From NCBI RefSeq assembly GCF_016860525.1, contig NZ_BNEA01000001.1:1133501-1197500 (forward strand): a stretch of 64,000 nt of DNA. Reading direction: 5' to 3'. The position numbers and the translations under genes were made by a program. The notes under the pieces are model-generated. The model made no database searches. It was not told where the DNA came from and saw nothing but the letters and a program-made list of their open reading frames with translations. The DNA is from Streptomyces rubradiris. Its GTDB lineage: Bacteria; Actinomycetota; Actinomycetes; Streptomycetales; Streptomycetaceae. This document shows positions 1-7,207 of the stretch, piece by piece. Every line of letters begins with the position of its first letter. Position 1 is the first letter of the stretch.

Positions 1-780
1 ACCCCCCGGACCGTGGGCCGGACCATTGACCGAACCGCCGCCCGAGCCATGGGCCGAACCGCCGCCCGGGCCATGGGCCGTTCCGACGGCGTAGCTCGCG
101 TCGGGCTGTACCCAGCCCCGCGGGCCCGTGCCCGGGTCGCGGCCGGCGATCCAGCCGCCGCCCTCCGCGGCGCCGGCCGGTCCGCCGATGACGATGACCA
201 CGTTGGGGTCGCGCCAGGTGTGGTCGGCGGCCTTGTCGGAGGTGACGACGCTGACCTGTTCGCGTTCGGTGCCCAGTTCCTCGCAGATGACGAAGGTGCG
301 GTGCACGCCCTCCAGCAGGAGCCCGAGTTCGGCGGGGCCGGCGCCCGGCGCGGTGAGGACGGCGACCTTGGTGTGGGCGCGGCAGACGTTCACGGCGCGG
401 CGCAGGGTGCGCGGGTGGGCGACGACCACCTGGGCGTCGTCCCAGGGCATGCCGGCCCGGGCGAAGGCGGTGGCGACGGAGGAGACGGCGGGGACGACCT
501 CGACCTCCAGGCCGTACTCGGGCGCGCGCAGGGTGCGTACGACGCCGAAGAAGCCGGGGTCGCCGTCGGCGAGGACGACGGCGGTGCCGCGGTGGGCGGC
601 GATGCGGCGGGCGGCCAGCGGGAGGCTGCCGAGGCGGACGCGTTCGGCGGCGGGCGGCACCTCGGGCAGCGCCAGGTGGTGGGCGGCTCCGGCCACGAGG
701 GTGGCGGCGCTGAGGGCGCCCCGTGCCGCGGCGGTCAGCGGCGAGCCGTCCCAGCCGATCACCGTGACCCGGTCGGCCAT
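1..780 (-). CDS. cobL: Precorrin-6Y C5,15-methyltransferase (CobL/CbiE), 3' part cut off
   Basis: The reverse strand is open from an ATG at 780 to the window edge: 260 residues, C-terminus missing. The start reads MADRVTVIGWDGSPLT and the body has the tetrapyrrole methyltransferase features: VLADGDPGFFG (glycine-rich SAM-site loop), VVPAVSSVATAFARAGMPWDD and the later VVIVIGGP. CobL methylates C5 and C15 of the corrin ring and decarboxylates the C12 acetate in aerobic B12 synthesis; the bifunctional protein has a CbiE half followed by a CbiT half, and only CbiE is in view. After WIAGRDPG the frame runs into a Gly/Ser/His low-complexity stretch (about residues 230-260) built from a 24-bp repeat, so the CbiE-CbiT linker seems expanded. 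Family call is strong; whether CbiT follows cannot be seen. Confidence 0.9.
   Translation of the reverse strand, partial: MADRVTVIGWDGSPLTAAARGALSAATLVAGAAHHLALPEVPPAAERVRLGSLPLAARRIAAHRGTAVVLADGDPGFFGVVRTLRAPEYGLEVEVVPAVSSVATAFARAGMPWDDAQVVVAHPRTLRRAVNVCRAHTKVAVLTAPGAGPAELGLLLEGVHRTFVICEELGTEREQVSVVTSDKAADHTWRDPNVVIVIGGPAGAAEGGGWIAGRDPGTGPRGWVQPDASYAVGTAHGPGGGSAHGSGGGSVNGPAHGPGG
31..78 (+). repeat. 24-bp tandem repeat in the cobL linker
   Basis: Two near-identical 24-bp units (31-54 and 55-78) differ at one base and a degenerate third lies at about 10-30. In the cobL frame they encode AHGSGGGS-type octapeptides. The pattern is a simple in-frame minisatellite that keeps the reading frame open. 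Confidence 0.75.
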
Positions 781-821
781 CGTCGTCAGTCTCCAGTGGT
801 TCTGCTCGGGTCTTCGGGGAG

Positions 822-841
822 GGAGCCCGTGCGCGGGCTCC
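822..841 (-). terminator. Hairpin between acetyltransferase and cobL
   Basis: GGAGCCC (822-828) and GGGCTCC (835-841) form a perfect 7-bp stem with a 6-nt loop, 29 nt after the stop of the acetyltransferase gene on the same strand. There is no T tract, as is usual for Streptomyces terminators, so the role is inferred. Confidence 0.5.
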
Positions 842-870
842 GTGAGCGTACCTGGTGCGGCCCGGAAGTC

Positions 871-1509
871 TCAGTTCCAGTCCGAGTACGAGGTGAAACC
901 ACTCGCGTCGGCCAGCTGCTCGCCGACCCCGGCGAGGTCCTCGGGCAGCAGGCTCCAGACGATGACGTCGGTGCGTACGTGGGCCCAGGTGCCGTCCTCG
1001 GTCCTGGCGCGGGCTATCCAGGCGTTGCGCAGCACGCCCTCGCTGATGCAGCCGATCTTCTGGGCCACCTGCTGGGAGGCGGTGTTGTCGGCGGCGGTGC
1101 GCAGTTCGAGCCGCTCGAAGTCCTGGTCGTGGAAGAGCCACTGGGCGGTGGCGAGGGCGGCTTCGGAGGCGTAGCCCTCGCCGCGGGCCCAGGGCGCGAT
1201 GACGTAGGCCAGTTCGCTGGAGCGGATGCGCCAGTCCGTGTTCCTCAGGTGCACGATACCGACGAGCCGCTGGGTGAGGAACTCGGTGACGGCGAGCACG
1301 ATGCCGCGGCCCGCGGTGCGCTCCTCGGGGGCGAGCCGGGTGATCCACTGGCGGGCGTCGGCCTCGGTGTAGGGGTGGGGGACGCTGGTCCAGGCGACGA
1401 CTTGCTCGTCGTTCATCATCTCGGCCAGGGCGGGCACGTCGTCCTCGTCGAAGGGACGCAGCACCAACCGCTCCGTGCTGATGGAGATGCTGGGGAAGGT
1501 GCTCGTCAT
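871..1509 (-). CDS. GNAT N-acetyltransferase (RimJ/RimL type)
   Basis: 212 residues from ATG 1509; a longer frame reaches 1608 but a GGAG lies 5 nt before 1509 and the protein then starts MTSTFPSISISTERLVLRPF, the usual opening of the RimJ/RimL acetyltransferase family (PF13302). Visible features are ERLVLRPFDEDDV at the N-terminus, a mid-protein VIAPWARGEGYASEA segment matching the acetyl-CoA loop, and LELRTAADNTASQQVAQKIGC, the helix that contacts CoA. Such enzymes transfer acetyl from acetyl-CoA to an amine, often a protein N-terminus; the substrate here is unknown. It is transcribed toward cobL but separated by a hairpin, so it is probably its own unit. Confidence 0.9.
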   Translation of the reverse strand: MTSTFPSISISTERLVLRPFDEDDVPALAEMMNDEQVVAWTSVPHPYTEADARQWITRLAPEERTAGRGIVLAVTEFLTQRLVGIVHLRNTDWRIRSSELAYVIAPWARGEGYASEAALATAQWLFHDQDFERLELRTAADNTASQQVAQKIGCISEGVLRNAWIARARTEDGTWAHVRTDVIVWSLLPEDLAGVGEQLADASGFTSYSDWN

Positions 1510-1609
1510 GCGCCGCTCCGTAACCTTCGGAAGTTCCTCGGAAAGACCGTCAGGGCCGTCAGGTCCGCTGAACTGCCCAGCATGCAGCATGAAACCACCG
1601 GAGCGCACG

Positions 1610-1644
1610 ACGGGGTCCGCTCCTCGTGAGGGAGGGGACCCCGT
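1610..1644 (-). terminator. Terminator hairpin after the met operon
   Basis: ACGGGGTCC (1610-1618) and GGACCCCGT (1636-1644) form a perfect 9-bp stem with a 17-nt loop, 27 nt after the stop of the last metQ. It probably ends the metN-I-Q-Q transcript. Confidence 0.7.
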
Positions 1645-1671
1645 GCGTCGCCGTACCCGGTGTGCGTGCCG

Positions 1672-2499
1672 TCAGCCGCCGGTCGCGGGCAGGACGGACC
1701 CGTGGTACTTGTCCTTGATGAACGCGCGGACCTCGGGTGAGACGAGCAGGCCGGCGAGCTTCTTCACCCGTGGGTCGTCCTCGTGGCCGCGTTTGACGGC
1801 GAGGAGGTTGGCGTACGGGTTGTCCTCCGCCGACTCCAGCAGGATCGCGTCCTCGGCGGGGCTCAGGCCCGCGTCCTGCGCGTAGTTGTTGTTGACGACC
1901 GCGGCGTCCACGTCGTCGAGCGAGCGGGGCAGCTGGGCGGCCTCCAGCTCCCTGAACCTCAGGTGCCGGGGGTTGTCGGTGACGTCCCGGGGTGAGGCGT
2001 CGGCGCCGGCGCCCGCCTTGAGCTTGATGACACCGCCGGCGGCGAGCAGCTTCAGGGCGCGGCCCTCGTTGGTGATGTCGTTGGGTACGGCGACGGTGGC
2101 GCCGTCGGCGAGGCCGGTGATGTCCTTCACCCGGTGCGAGTAGACGCCCATGGGCGGCAGGTAGGGCTTGACGACCGGGACCAGGTCGGTGCCCTTGGAC
2201 TCGTTGAAGTCGTCCAGGAAGGGCTGGTTCTGGTAGAGGTTGGCGTCCAGCTCGCCCTCCTGGAGGGCGGTGTTGGGCAGGACGTAGTCGGTGAACTCCT
2301 TGATCTCCAGCTTCAGGCCGGCCTTGGCGGCGAGGTGGTCCTTGATGTAGGTGAGCACCTCGCCGGCCGGGACGGCGGTGGCGCCGACGACGAGGGTGTC
2401 GTCCTTGCCACCGCCCTTGCCTGAGTCCGTGCCGGAGCCGCAGGCGGTGAGGCCGAGGCCGAGGGCCAGGGCCGCCACCGCGGCGACGGACGTGCGCAT
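1672..2499 (-). CDS. metQ: Methionine ABC transporter substrate-binding lipoprotein, copy 2
   Basis: 275 residues. A short hydrophobic signal ends in the lipobox LTAC (Cys20), so the mature protein should be lipid-anchored outside the membrane. It is an NlpA/MetQ family protein (PF03180): LKLEIKEFTDYVLPNTALQ, NLYQNQPFLDDFN and ATVAVPNDITNEGRALKLL are the typical binding-domain segments. It binds methionine (possibly D-Met or other sulfur amino acids) and delivers it to MetNI. It is the last gene of the operon, 22 nt after the upstream metQ, and the two are clear paralogues over their full length, so they arose by tandem duplication. Which ligand each prefers cannot be told. Confidence 0.92.
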   Translation of the reverse strand: MRTSVAAVAALALGLGLTACGSGTDSGKGGGKDDTLVVGATAVPAGEVLTYIKDHLAAKAGLKLEIKEFTDYVLPNTALQEGELDANLYQNQPFLDDFNESKGTDLVPVVKPYLPPMGVYSHRVKDITGLADGATVAVPNDITNEGRALKLLAAGGVIKLKAGAGADASPRDVTDNPRHLRFRELEAAQLPRSLDDVDAAVVNNNYAQDAGLSPAEDAILLESAEDNPYANLLAVKRGHEDDPRVKKLAGLLVSPEVRAFIKDKYHGSVLPATGG

Positions 2500-2521
2500 G
2501 GCGTCAGTCCCCCTCGGCGGC

Positions 2522-3352
2522 TCAGAACGACGGGATGACCGAGCCCTGGTACTTGTCGTCGATGAACTTCTTGACCTCGGGCGAGGTGAGGAGCTTGGCC
2601 AGCTTGGTCACCCGCGGGTCCTTCTCGTTGCCCTTCTTCACGGCGAGGAAGTTGCCGTAGGGGTTGTCCTTCGGGGACTCCAGGACGAGGGCGTCCTTGG
2701 CGGGCTTCAGGCCGGCGGAGATGGCGTAGTTGCCGTTGACCACGGCCGCGTCGACGTCGTCCAGGGAGCGCGGGGTCTGGGCCGCCTCGACCTCCTTGAA
2801 CTTGAGGTTCTTGGGGTTCTTGGTGATGTCCCGCGGGGTGGCCTCGTTGCCGGCGCCGTCCTTGAGGGTGATCAGCCCGTTGTCGGCGAGCAGCTTCAGG
2901 GCGCGGGCCTCGTTGACGGCGTCGTTCGGGACGGCGACGGTCGCACCGCTCTTGAGGGCGTCGGCCTTCTTGACCTTGTGGGAGTACAGGCCGAGCGGTT
3001 CCAGGTGCACCGTGACGACGGGCACGATGTGGGTGCCGCGCTTGTTGTTGAAGTCGTCGAGGTAGGGCTGGTTCTGGAAGTAGTTGGCGCCCACCGAGCC
3101 GTCCTCGGTCGCCGTGTTCGGCGCGATGTAGTCGGTGAACTCCTTGACCTCCAGGTCGAGGCCCGCCTTCTTCGCCAGCTTGTCCTTGACGAAGTTGAGG
3201 ATCTCGGCGTGCGGGGTCGGGCTCGCGGCGACGATCAGCGGGCCGTCGGCGTCGAGGGAGCCGGAGTCCTTGTCGGAGCCGCAGGCGGTCAGCCCGAGGG
3301 TGAGGGCTGAGGCGGCGAGGACGGCGGTGGTGAGCTTGGCGGTGTTACGCAC
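2522..3352 (-). CDS. metQ: Methionine ABC transporter substrate-binding lipoprotein, copy 1
   Basis: 276 residues, signal peptide with lipobox LTAC (Cys24). Same NlpA/MetQ fold as its neighbour: DLEVKEFTDYIAPNTATED, NYFQNQPYLDDFN, ATVAVPNDAVNEARALKLL. It follows metI by 91 nt on the same strand and precedes the second metQ by 22 nt, so all four genes should be cotranscribed. The charge is shifted compared with copy 2: the C-terminal half is richer in Lys. Function is binding of methionine at the cell surface; the duplication may widen ligand range or dosage. Confidence 0.93.
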   Translation of the reverse strand: MRNTAKLTTAVLAASALTLGLTACGSDKDSGSLDADGPLIVAASPTPHAEILNFVKDKLAKKAGLDLEVKEFTDYIAPNTATEDGSVGANYFQNQPYLDDFNNKRGTHIVPVVTVHLEPLGLYSHKVKKADALKSGATVAVPNDAVNEARALKLLADNGLITLKDGAGNEATPRDITKNPKNLKFKEVEAAQTPRSLDDVDAAVVNGNYAISAGLKPAKDALVLESPKDNPYGNFLAVKKGNEKDPRVTKLAKLLTSPEVKKFIDDKYQGSVIPSF

Positions 3353-3443
3353 GAAAAGTGCCTTTCCTTAAGGGTGGTGCGACCCCGGGTACGAGTGGCC
3401 GGGGAGCCTGGGGTGCCTGGCGCGGCCTGGCCGGTCGGGTGCG

Positions 3444-4181
3444 TTACGCGACCTTGCTGATCTCGGCCGCGGCGGGCTCCTTGGCCTTCAGCAGGCGGAG
3501 CTTGGGGGCCGGGCCGGAGCGGGCGCCGCGGCGGTGCAGGGAGCGGGCGGCGAAGTCGCCGGCGAACTGGATGAGGGAGATGACGACGGCGAGGATCGCC
3601 ACCGTGATCCACATCAGTTCGGTCTCGAAGCGCTGGTAGCCGTAGCGGACGGCGAGGTCGCCGAGGCCGCCGCCGCCGACCGTGCCGGCCATGGCGGAGT
3701 AGCCGATGAGGGCGATGATCGTGGTGGTGGTGGAGGCGATCAGCGAGGGCAGGGCCTCGGGGACGAGGACCTTGCGGACGATCGTCCAGGTGTTGCCGCC
3801 CATGGACTGCACGGCCTCGACGAGTCCCTGGTCGACTTCGCGCACGGCCGTCTCGACCAGGCGGGCGAAGAAGGGGATGCCGCCGATGGCGAGCGGCACG
3901 ATGGCGGCGGTGGTGCCGATGGTGGTGCCGGTGACCCAGCGGGTGAAGGTCATCAGCGCGACCATCAGGATGATGAACGGCATGGACCGGCCGACGTTCA
4001 CGACCTGGCCGATCACCTTGTTGGCGAGGACGTTCTGCAGCAGGCCGCCCCGGTCCGTGAGGACCAGGAGGATGCCGAGCGGCAGGCCCGCGACGACGGC
4101 GATCACGGTGGACCAGAGCACCATGGTGAAGGTCTGGCTACACGCGTCCGACAGCAGCGGCTGCATCTCCGACCAGGTCAC
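3444..4181 (-). CDS. metI: Methionine ABC transporter permease
   Basis: 245 residues from GTG 4181, with about five membrane segments. It matches MetI: a start MTWSEMQPLLSDACSQTF, QVVNVGRSMPFIILMVAL, and the coupling loop EAVQSMGGNTWTIVRKVLVPEALP that docks on the MetN ATPase. The start overlaps the metN stop (GTGA), which suggests coupled translation and equal amounts. The protein forms the membrane channel for methionine uptake with MetN and the MetQ lipoproteins. Confidence 0.96.
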   Translation of the reverse strand: MTWSEMQPLLSDACSQTFTMVLWSTVIAVVAGLPLGILLVLTDRGGLLQNVLANKVIGQVVNVGRSMPFIILMVALMTFTRWVTGTTIGTTAAIVPLAIGGIPFFARLVETAVREVDQGLVEAVQSMGGNTWTIVRKVLVPEALPSLIASTTTTIIALIGYSAMAGTVGGGGLGDLAVRYGYQRFETELMWITVAILAVVISLIQFAGDFAARSLHRRGARSGPAPKLRLLKAKEPAAAEISKVA

Positions 4182-5212
4182 TTGGCACCTTCCTTCACCA
4201 GCGGGGCGTCCTGGCCCACGACGTCGATCTGCAGGCCCTGCTCGCGCAGGAACCCGATCGGGACCACGTTGTCCTCGTAGCGGCCGGGCAGTTCGATGCG
4301 CATCCGGCCGACCTGGAGGCCGCCGACGGTGTCGATGGCGGCGCCGAGGATCGAGATGTCGATGTTGTAGGTGCGGGCGAGCTGGGAGACGACCGGCTGG
4401 GTGGCGCTCTCGCCGTGGAAGGTGACGTCGAGGACGGTCCGGTCGGCGCCGGTGGCCTCGCCGCCCACCGGGAACAGCGCGGCGGCCAGCGTGGAGCCCG
4501 GGGTGGCCAGCAGCTCGCTGACGGTGCCGGACTCCACGATCCGGCCCCGCTCCATGAGGGCGGCGGAGTCGCAGATCGTCTTCACGACGTCCATCTCGTG
4601 GGTGATGAGCAGGACGGTCAGGCCCAGCTGCCGGTTCAGGTCGCGCAGCAGCTGGAGGATGGAGCGGGTGGTCTCCGGGTCCAGGGCGCTGGTGGCCTCG
4701 TCGGAGAGCAGCACCTTGGGGTCGCCGGCCAGGGCGCGGGCGATGCCGACGCGCTGCTTCTGGCCGCCGGAGAGCTGGGCGGGGTAGGCCTTGGCCTTGT
4801 CGGCGAGGCCGACGAGGTCCAGCAGCTCCAGGGCCTTGCGGGAGCGCTCCTTGCCGGACTTGCCGAGGATCTCCAGCGGCAGCTCGACGTTGTCCTGGAC
4901 GGTCCGCGAGGACAGCAGGTTGAAGTGCTGGAAGACCATGCCGATCCGGCTGCGGGCGCGGCGCAGCTCCCGGCCGGCCCGCGGGCCGCGCCCGGCCAGG
5001 GCGGTGAGGTCCTGCCCGGCGACGGTCACGGTGCCGGAGGTGGGGCGCTCCAGCAGATTGACGCAGCGGATGAGGGAGGACTTGCCGGCGCCGGACTGGC
5101 CGATGACGCCGTAGACCTCGCCTTCGCGGACGTGCAGATCGACGCCGTCGAGGGCGGTGACCTCACGGCCGCGGGAGCGGTAGACCTTGGTCAGGCCCGA
5201 GGTGGTGATCAC
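4178..5212 (-). CDS. metN: Methionine ABC transporter ATP-binding protein
   Basis: 344 residues from GTG 5212, which follows GACGGAAA; longer in-frame starts at 5227 (GTG) and 5269 exist but the family begins at the ITTSGLTKVYRSRG stretch. Walker A is GQSGAGKSS, the ABC signature LSGGQKQRVGIA, Walker B VLLSDEATSALD, and the switch His is in LLITHEMDVV. The last ~100 residues (from about RTYNIDISILGAAID) are the NIL domain, which in MetN of E. coli binds methionine and inhibits transport when the cell is full. First structural gene of the operon; the long leader before it carries a Cys/Met-rich ORF. Confidence 0.95.
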   Translation of the reverse strand: MITTSGLTKVYRSRGREVTALDGVDLHVREGEVYGVIGQSGAGKSSLIRCVNLLERPTSGTVTVAGQDLTALAGRGPRAGRELRRARSRIGMVFQHFNLLSSRTVQDNVELPLEILGKSGKERSRKALELLDLVGLADKAKAYPAQLSGGQKQRVGIARALAGDPKVLLSDEATSALDPETTRSILQLLRDLNRQLGLTVLLITHEMDVVKTICDSAALMERGRIVESGTVSELLATPGSTLAAALFPVGGEATGADRTVLDVTFHGESATQPVVSQLARTYNIDISILGAAIDTVGGLQVGRMRIELPGRYEDNVVPIGFLREQGLQIDVVGQDAPLVKEGAK

Positions 5213-5372
5213 GTGGGTTTCCGTCACTGTCGAGTGCGCGGGCGTGGGTGTGCCCGGGCACGGGTGCATGCGGTTGCGGCATGGAGCGGGGGGTGCGTCT
5301 CGTACGGCCTACGGCGCACGGACATGCCACGGTCTCGCTTCGGGGCGCGAGGCTGGCTGATGCGGGGGCCCT
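5213..5372 (-). promoter_or_regulatory. Untranslated part of the metN leader
   Basis: The 160 nt between the small leader ORF and metN hold no other gene. On the coding strand CGCATCAG (+ coordinates 5357-5364), just after the leader stop, is complementary (one G-U) to CUGAUGUG inside the Leu-Met-Cys codons of the leader ORF (5392-5399). Downstream, CTCGC and GCGAG form a 5-bp hairpin with an 8-nt loop, and a GTGCCCGGGCAC palindrome lies about 45 nt before metN. No SAM riboswitch core is seen. The layout fits attenuation, but no clear terminator with T tract is present. Confidence 0.45.
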
Positions 5373-5429
5373 CTAGAAGGCGCACATTCGACACATCAGG
5401 CGACACATACAACGAGCACCGGGCGTCAT
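5373..5429 (-). CDS. Cys/Met-rich leader peptide of the met transporter operon
   Basis: An 18-residue ORF, MTPGARCMCRLMCRMCAF, ends with TAG 160 nt before metN. Ten residues from position 7 hold four Cys and three Met. GAGG lies 5 nt before its ATG. The same frame also opens upstream at ATG 5471 (32 residues), which overlaps the HAD stop as ATGA and has a TTTACT -10-like box 6 nt before it, as in a leaderless transcript. Runs of rare sulfur amino-acid codons directly upstream of a methionine transporter are what a ribosome-stalling attenuator needs, and Cys-rich leader peptides are known in actinobacteria upstream of sulfur genes. The function is inferred. Confidence 0.6.
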   Translation of the reverse strand: MTPGARCMCRLMCRMCAF

Positions 5430-5907
5430 GGTCGCCTCGGTCGCAAGGGTGCGGCAGCTCGTCGTGGTCATGCGCTCAGTAAACCAGACGGGCGGTCCCG
5501 GACGGCCGCCGATGTCCGGATGCTGGACAACGGCGGACAGTGCGGGCCGGGGTCTCGGCCGCGGCGGGATGTCGTCACGCCCCGGTCGGTGACCAGTGCG
5601 GACAAGGCCGACAGGTCGTCGACCACCAGGTCGGCGTCCAGGTCCGCGGCCCGGTGGGTTGTGGCCAACGCCACGGTGGTCATGCCGGCCGCGCGGCCGG
5701 CCGGCAGTCCGGCGGGGGCGTCCTCGAAGACAACGCACTGGGCAGTGTCCACGCCGGGCTGCCGGGCGGCCGGCAGACAGGGCTCGGGGTGAGGATTGCC
5801 GCGGGTGACGTCGTCGGCCGAGACCAGGGCCTTCGGCGTGATGCCGACGGCACCCAGGCGGGCCTCGGCGAGGCGGCGGGTGGCGGAGGTGACCACGGCC
5901 CAGCGGA

Positions 5908-5950
5908 TGGGGGTCCCCCGGCTCCGAGCGAAGCCGAGGAGTTGGGGGAG
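5908..5950 (+). repeat. Palindromic dispersed element A inside the HAD gene
   Basis: A 43-nt imperfect palindrome beginning TGGGGGTCCCCCGG and ending TTGGGGGAG, with CTCCGAGCGAAGCCGAGGAG as the central hairpin. It is the type of small GC-rich palindrome scattered through Streptomyces genomes. It sits at the join of the second and third HAD frames. Confidence 0.7.
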
Positions 5951-6155
5951 GGCAGGGCGTCCAGGAAGTCCCGGGTGCCGGGCAGCAGGCGTACGCCCCC
6001 GTTCGGCACGTCCTCGACCTCCAGCCGCTCGACCCGGGCGACCGCCTCCGGGACCAGGTGCGCGGGCGGCAGGTCGGCGACGATCTCGGCGGCCGGGCGC
6101 CCGCGCAGTTCCACGCGGCCGAACTCCTCGGCGGTGATCCCGTACTCCTGGGTGG

Positions 6156-6204
6156 TGGGGGTCCCCCCGAGGACGGAGCTTGCCGGAGTCCTCGGGGGAA
6201 GGAG
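6156..6204 (+). repeat. Palindromic dispersed element B inside the HAD gene
   Basis: Starts TGGGGGTCCCCCC like element A and folds as CCCCCCGAGGA / TCCTCGGGGG around a 15-nt loop. It sits at the join of the first and second HAD frames, where the family expects a short helix after motif I, so it has replaced or interrupted coding sequence. Confidence 0.7.
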
Positions 6205-6354
6205 CAGCAGCGCTCGACGGAGTCGGGCGAGGAGACGAGGGTGCCGTCGTCGTCGGAGAGGAGGGCGTGCGCGTGGATCGTCATGGGTGCAGGCCCTACG
6301 GCGTTCGGCGGGGGCGGCGGCCGGGGCACGTTTCGGCCGTAATAAGGTCACGGC

Positions 6355-6714
6355 ATGCTCAACGCCCTGATGCTGGTGACCGGGGTCGCCGCGCTCCTGC
6401 TCGCCGCGTGGTGCGGCTGGGCCGCCTATCGCGACCAGCCGACGAAGGACTGGCATTTCATCGGCATGGCCGTGGTGTCGGTGCTGGCCCTCGTCCAGCT
6501 GGTGGCCGGGATCGTGCAGCTGGCGCGGGGCGAGAAGCCGGAGCAGGGCACGACGATCTTCGTGGCGTATCTGCTGGGCTCGTTCGCGTGCGTGCCGGCC
6601 GCGGGGCTCATGTCGCTGGCCGAGCGGACCCGCTGGGGCTCGGTGACGGTCGCCGCGGCCGGGGTGGTGCTGGCCGTCCTGGAAGTACGGCTCTACGACA
6701 TCTGGGGAGGCTGA
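6355..6714 (+). CDS. Small four-helix membrane protein
   Basis: 119 residues from ATG 6355, preceded by TAAGGTCACGGC. Four hydrophobic segments are visible (about residues 3-22, 38-57, 69-88, 94-112) with a short charged cytosolic or external loop RDQPTKDWH. I do not recognise the family. It is followed after one base by another small membrane protein, so the pair is probably cotranscribed and may form a complex. The divergent neighbour is the broken HAD gene. Confidence 0.75.
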   Translation: MLNALMLVTGVAALLLAAWCGWAAYRDQPTKDWHFIGMAVVSVLALVQLVAGIVQLARGEKPEQGTTIFVAYLLGSFACVPAAGLMSLAERTRWGSVTVAAAGVVLAVLEVRLYDIWGG

Positions 6715-6715
6715 G

Positions 6716-7135
6716 GTGACGGCGGTTCAGGAGAAGCCGGCCCGGCTGATCAGCGGGCCGGGCATGCTGCTGGTCTGGTTCTACGGCGTGATGGTGGTCG
6801 GCGCGCTGTCGCGTTCCGTGTACCAGATCGCCACGGAGTTCGACCGGGCGCCGCTGGCGTACACGCTGTCGGCCGTGGCGGGTGTGGTGTACGCGTTCAT
6901 CACGTACACGCTGGTGCGGGGCGGGGAGACGGCGCGCAGGGCGGCGCTGGTGTGCTGCGCCGCCGAGCTGGCGGGGGTGCTGGTCGTCGGCACCTGGACG
7001 CTGGTGGAGCCGTCGGCGTTCCCGGACGCGACCGTGTGGTCCGAGTACGGGATGGGGTACGTGTTCATTCCCGTGCTGTTGCCCTTGTCCGCGATGTACT
7101 GGCTGCGGAGGGCGCGGGAGCGGAGGGGGGCCTGA
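6716..7135 (+). CDS. Small membrane protein, partner of the preceding gene
   Basis: 139 residues from GTG 6716, one base after the previous stop, with the GAGG of its ribosome site inside the preceding stop region. Four hydrophobic segments (about 16-36, 48-66, 75-97, 108-128) and a basic tail RRARERRGA. It resembles the many actinobacterial integral membrane proteins of unknown role. The tight spacing suggests translational coupling with 6355-6714. A hairpin repeat follows at 7184. Confidence 0.75.
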   Translation: MTAVQEKPARLISGPGMLLVWFYGVMVVGALSRSVYQIATEFDRAPLAYTLSAVAGVVYAFITYTLVRGGETARRAALVCCAAELAGVLVVGTWTLVEPSAFPDATVWSEYGMGYVFIPVLLPLSAMYWLRRARERRGA

Positions 7136-7155
7136 CGAACGCCGGCGGGTGCGGG

Positions 7156-7205
7156 TCGTCCGTGGCTCGTCGCGCAGTTCCCCGCGCCCCTTCGGGGGCG
7201 CTTTT
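7156..7205 (+). terminator. Dispersed terminator-like repeat, copy 1
   Basis: GCGCCCC (7184-7190) and GGGGCGC (7195-7201) form a perfect stem with a TTCG tetraloop, followed by TTTT. The flank CTCGTCGCGCAGTTCCCC is shared with copies at 15561 and 49405. It lies between converging genes and should terminate the membrane-protein transcript, and by symmetry the acetyltransferase one. Confidence 0.75.
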
Positions 7206-7207
7206 CG

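Larger units (their letters stand above)
5468..6284 (-). pseudogene. HAD-family hydrolase gene broken by two palindromic repeats
   Basis: The parts of one HAD phosphatase (phosphoglycolate phosphatase/beta-phosphoglucomutase-like) lie in three different frames. The N-terminus from ATG 6284 reads MTIHAHALLSDDDGTLVSS, with motif I DDDGT. The middle, EYGITAEEFGRVELRGRPAAEIV to GTRDFLDALP, is in a second frame. The C-terminus, WAVVTSATRRLAEARLGAVG with motif II Ser/Thr, then SADDVTRGNPHPEPCL (motif III region) and VVFEDAPAGLPAGRAAG (motif IV), is in a third. The breaks fall exactly at two GC-rich palindromic elements (6156-6204 and 5908-5950). As read, no full enzyme can be made unless the frameshifts are sequencing errors. 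Family members dephosphorylate small sugar phosphates. Confidence 0.8.

Noticed and set aside
13..1629. Long forward ORF of 538 residues across the cobL and acetyltransferase region
   Set aside because: It is antisense to two well-supported genes, has repetitive Gly/Ala/Val/Arg composition and no domain; a GC-rich shadow frame.
5213..5480. SAM riboswitch upstream of metN
   Set aside because: I looked for the conserved core (such as GGCAACC and the four-way junction) on the coding strand and did not find it.
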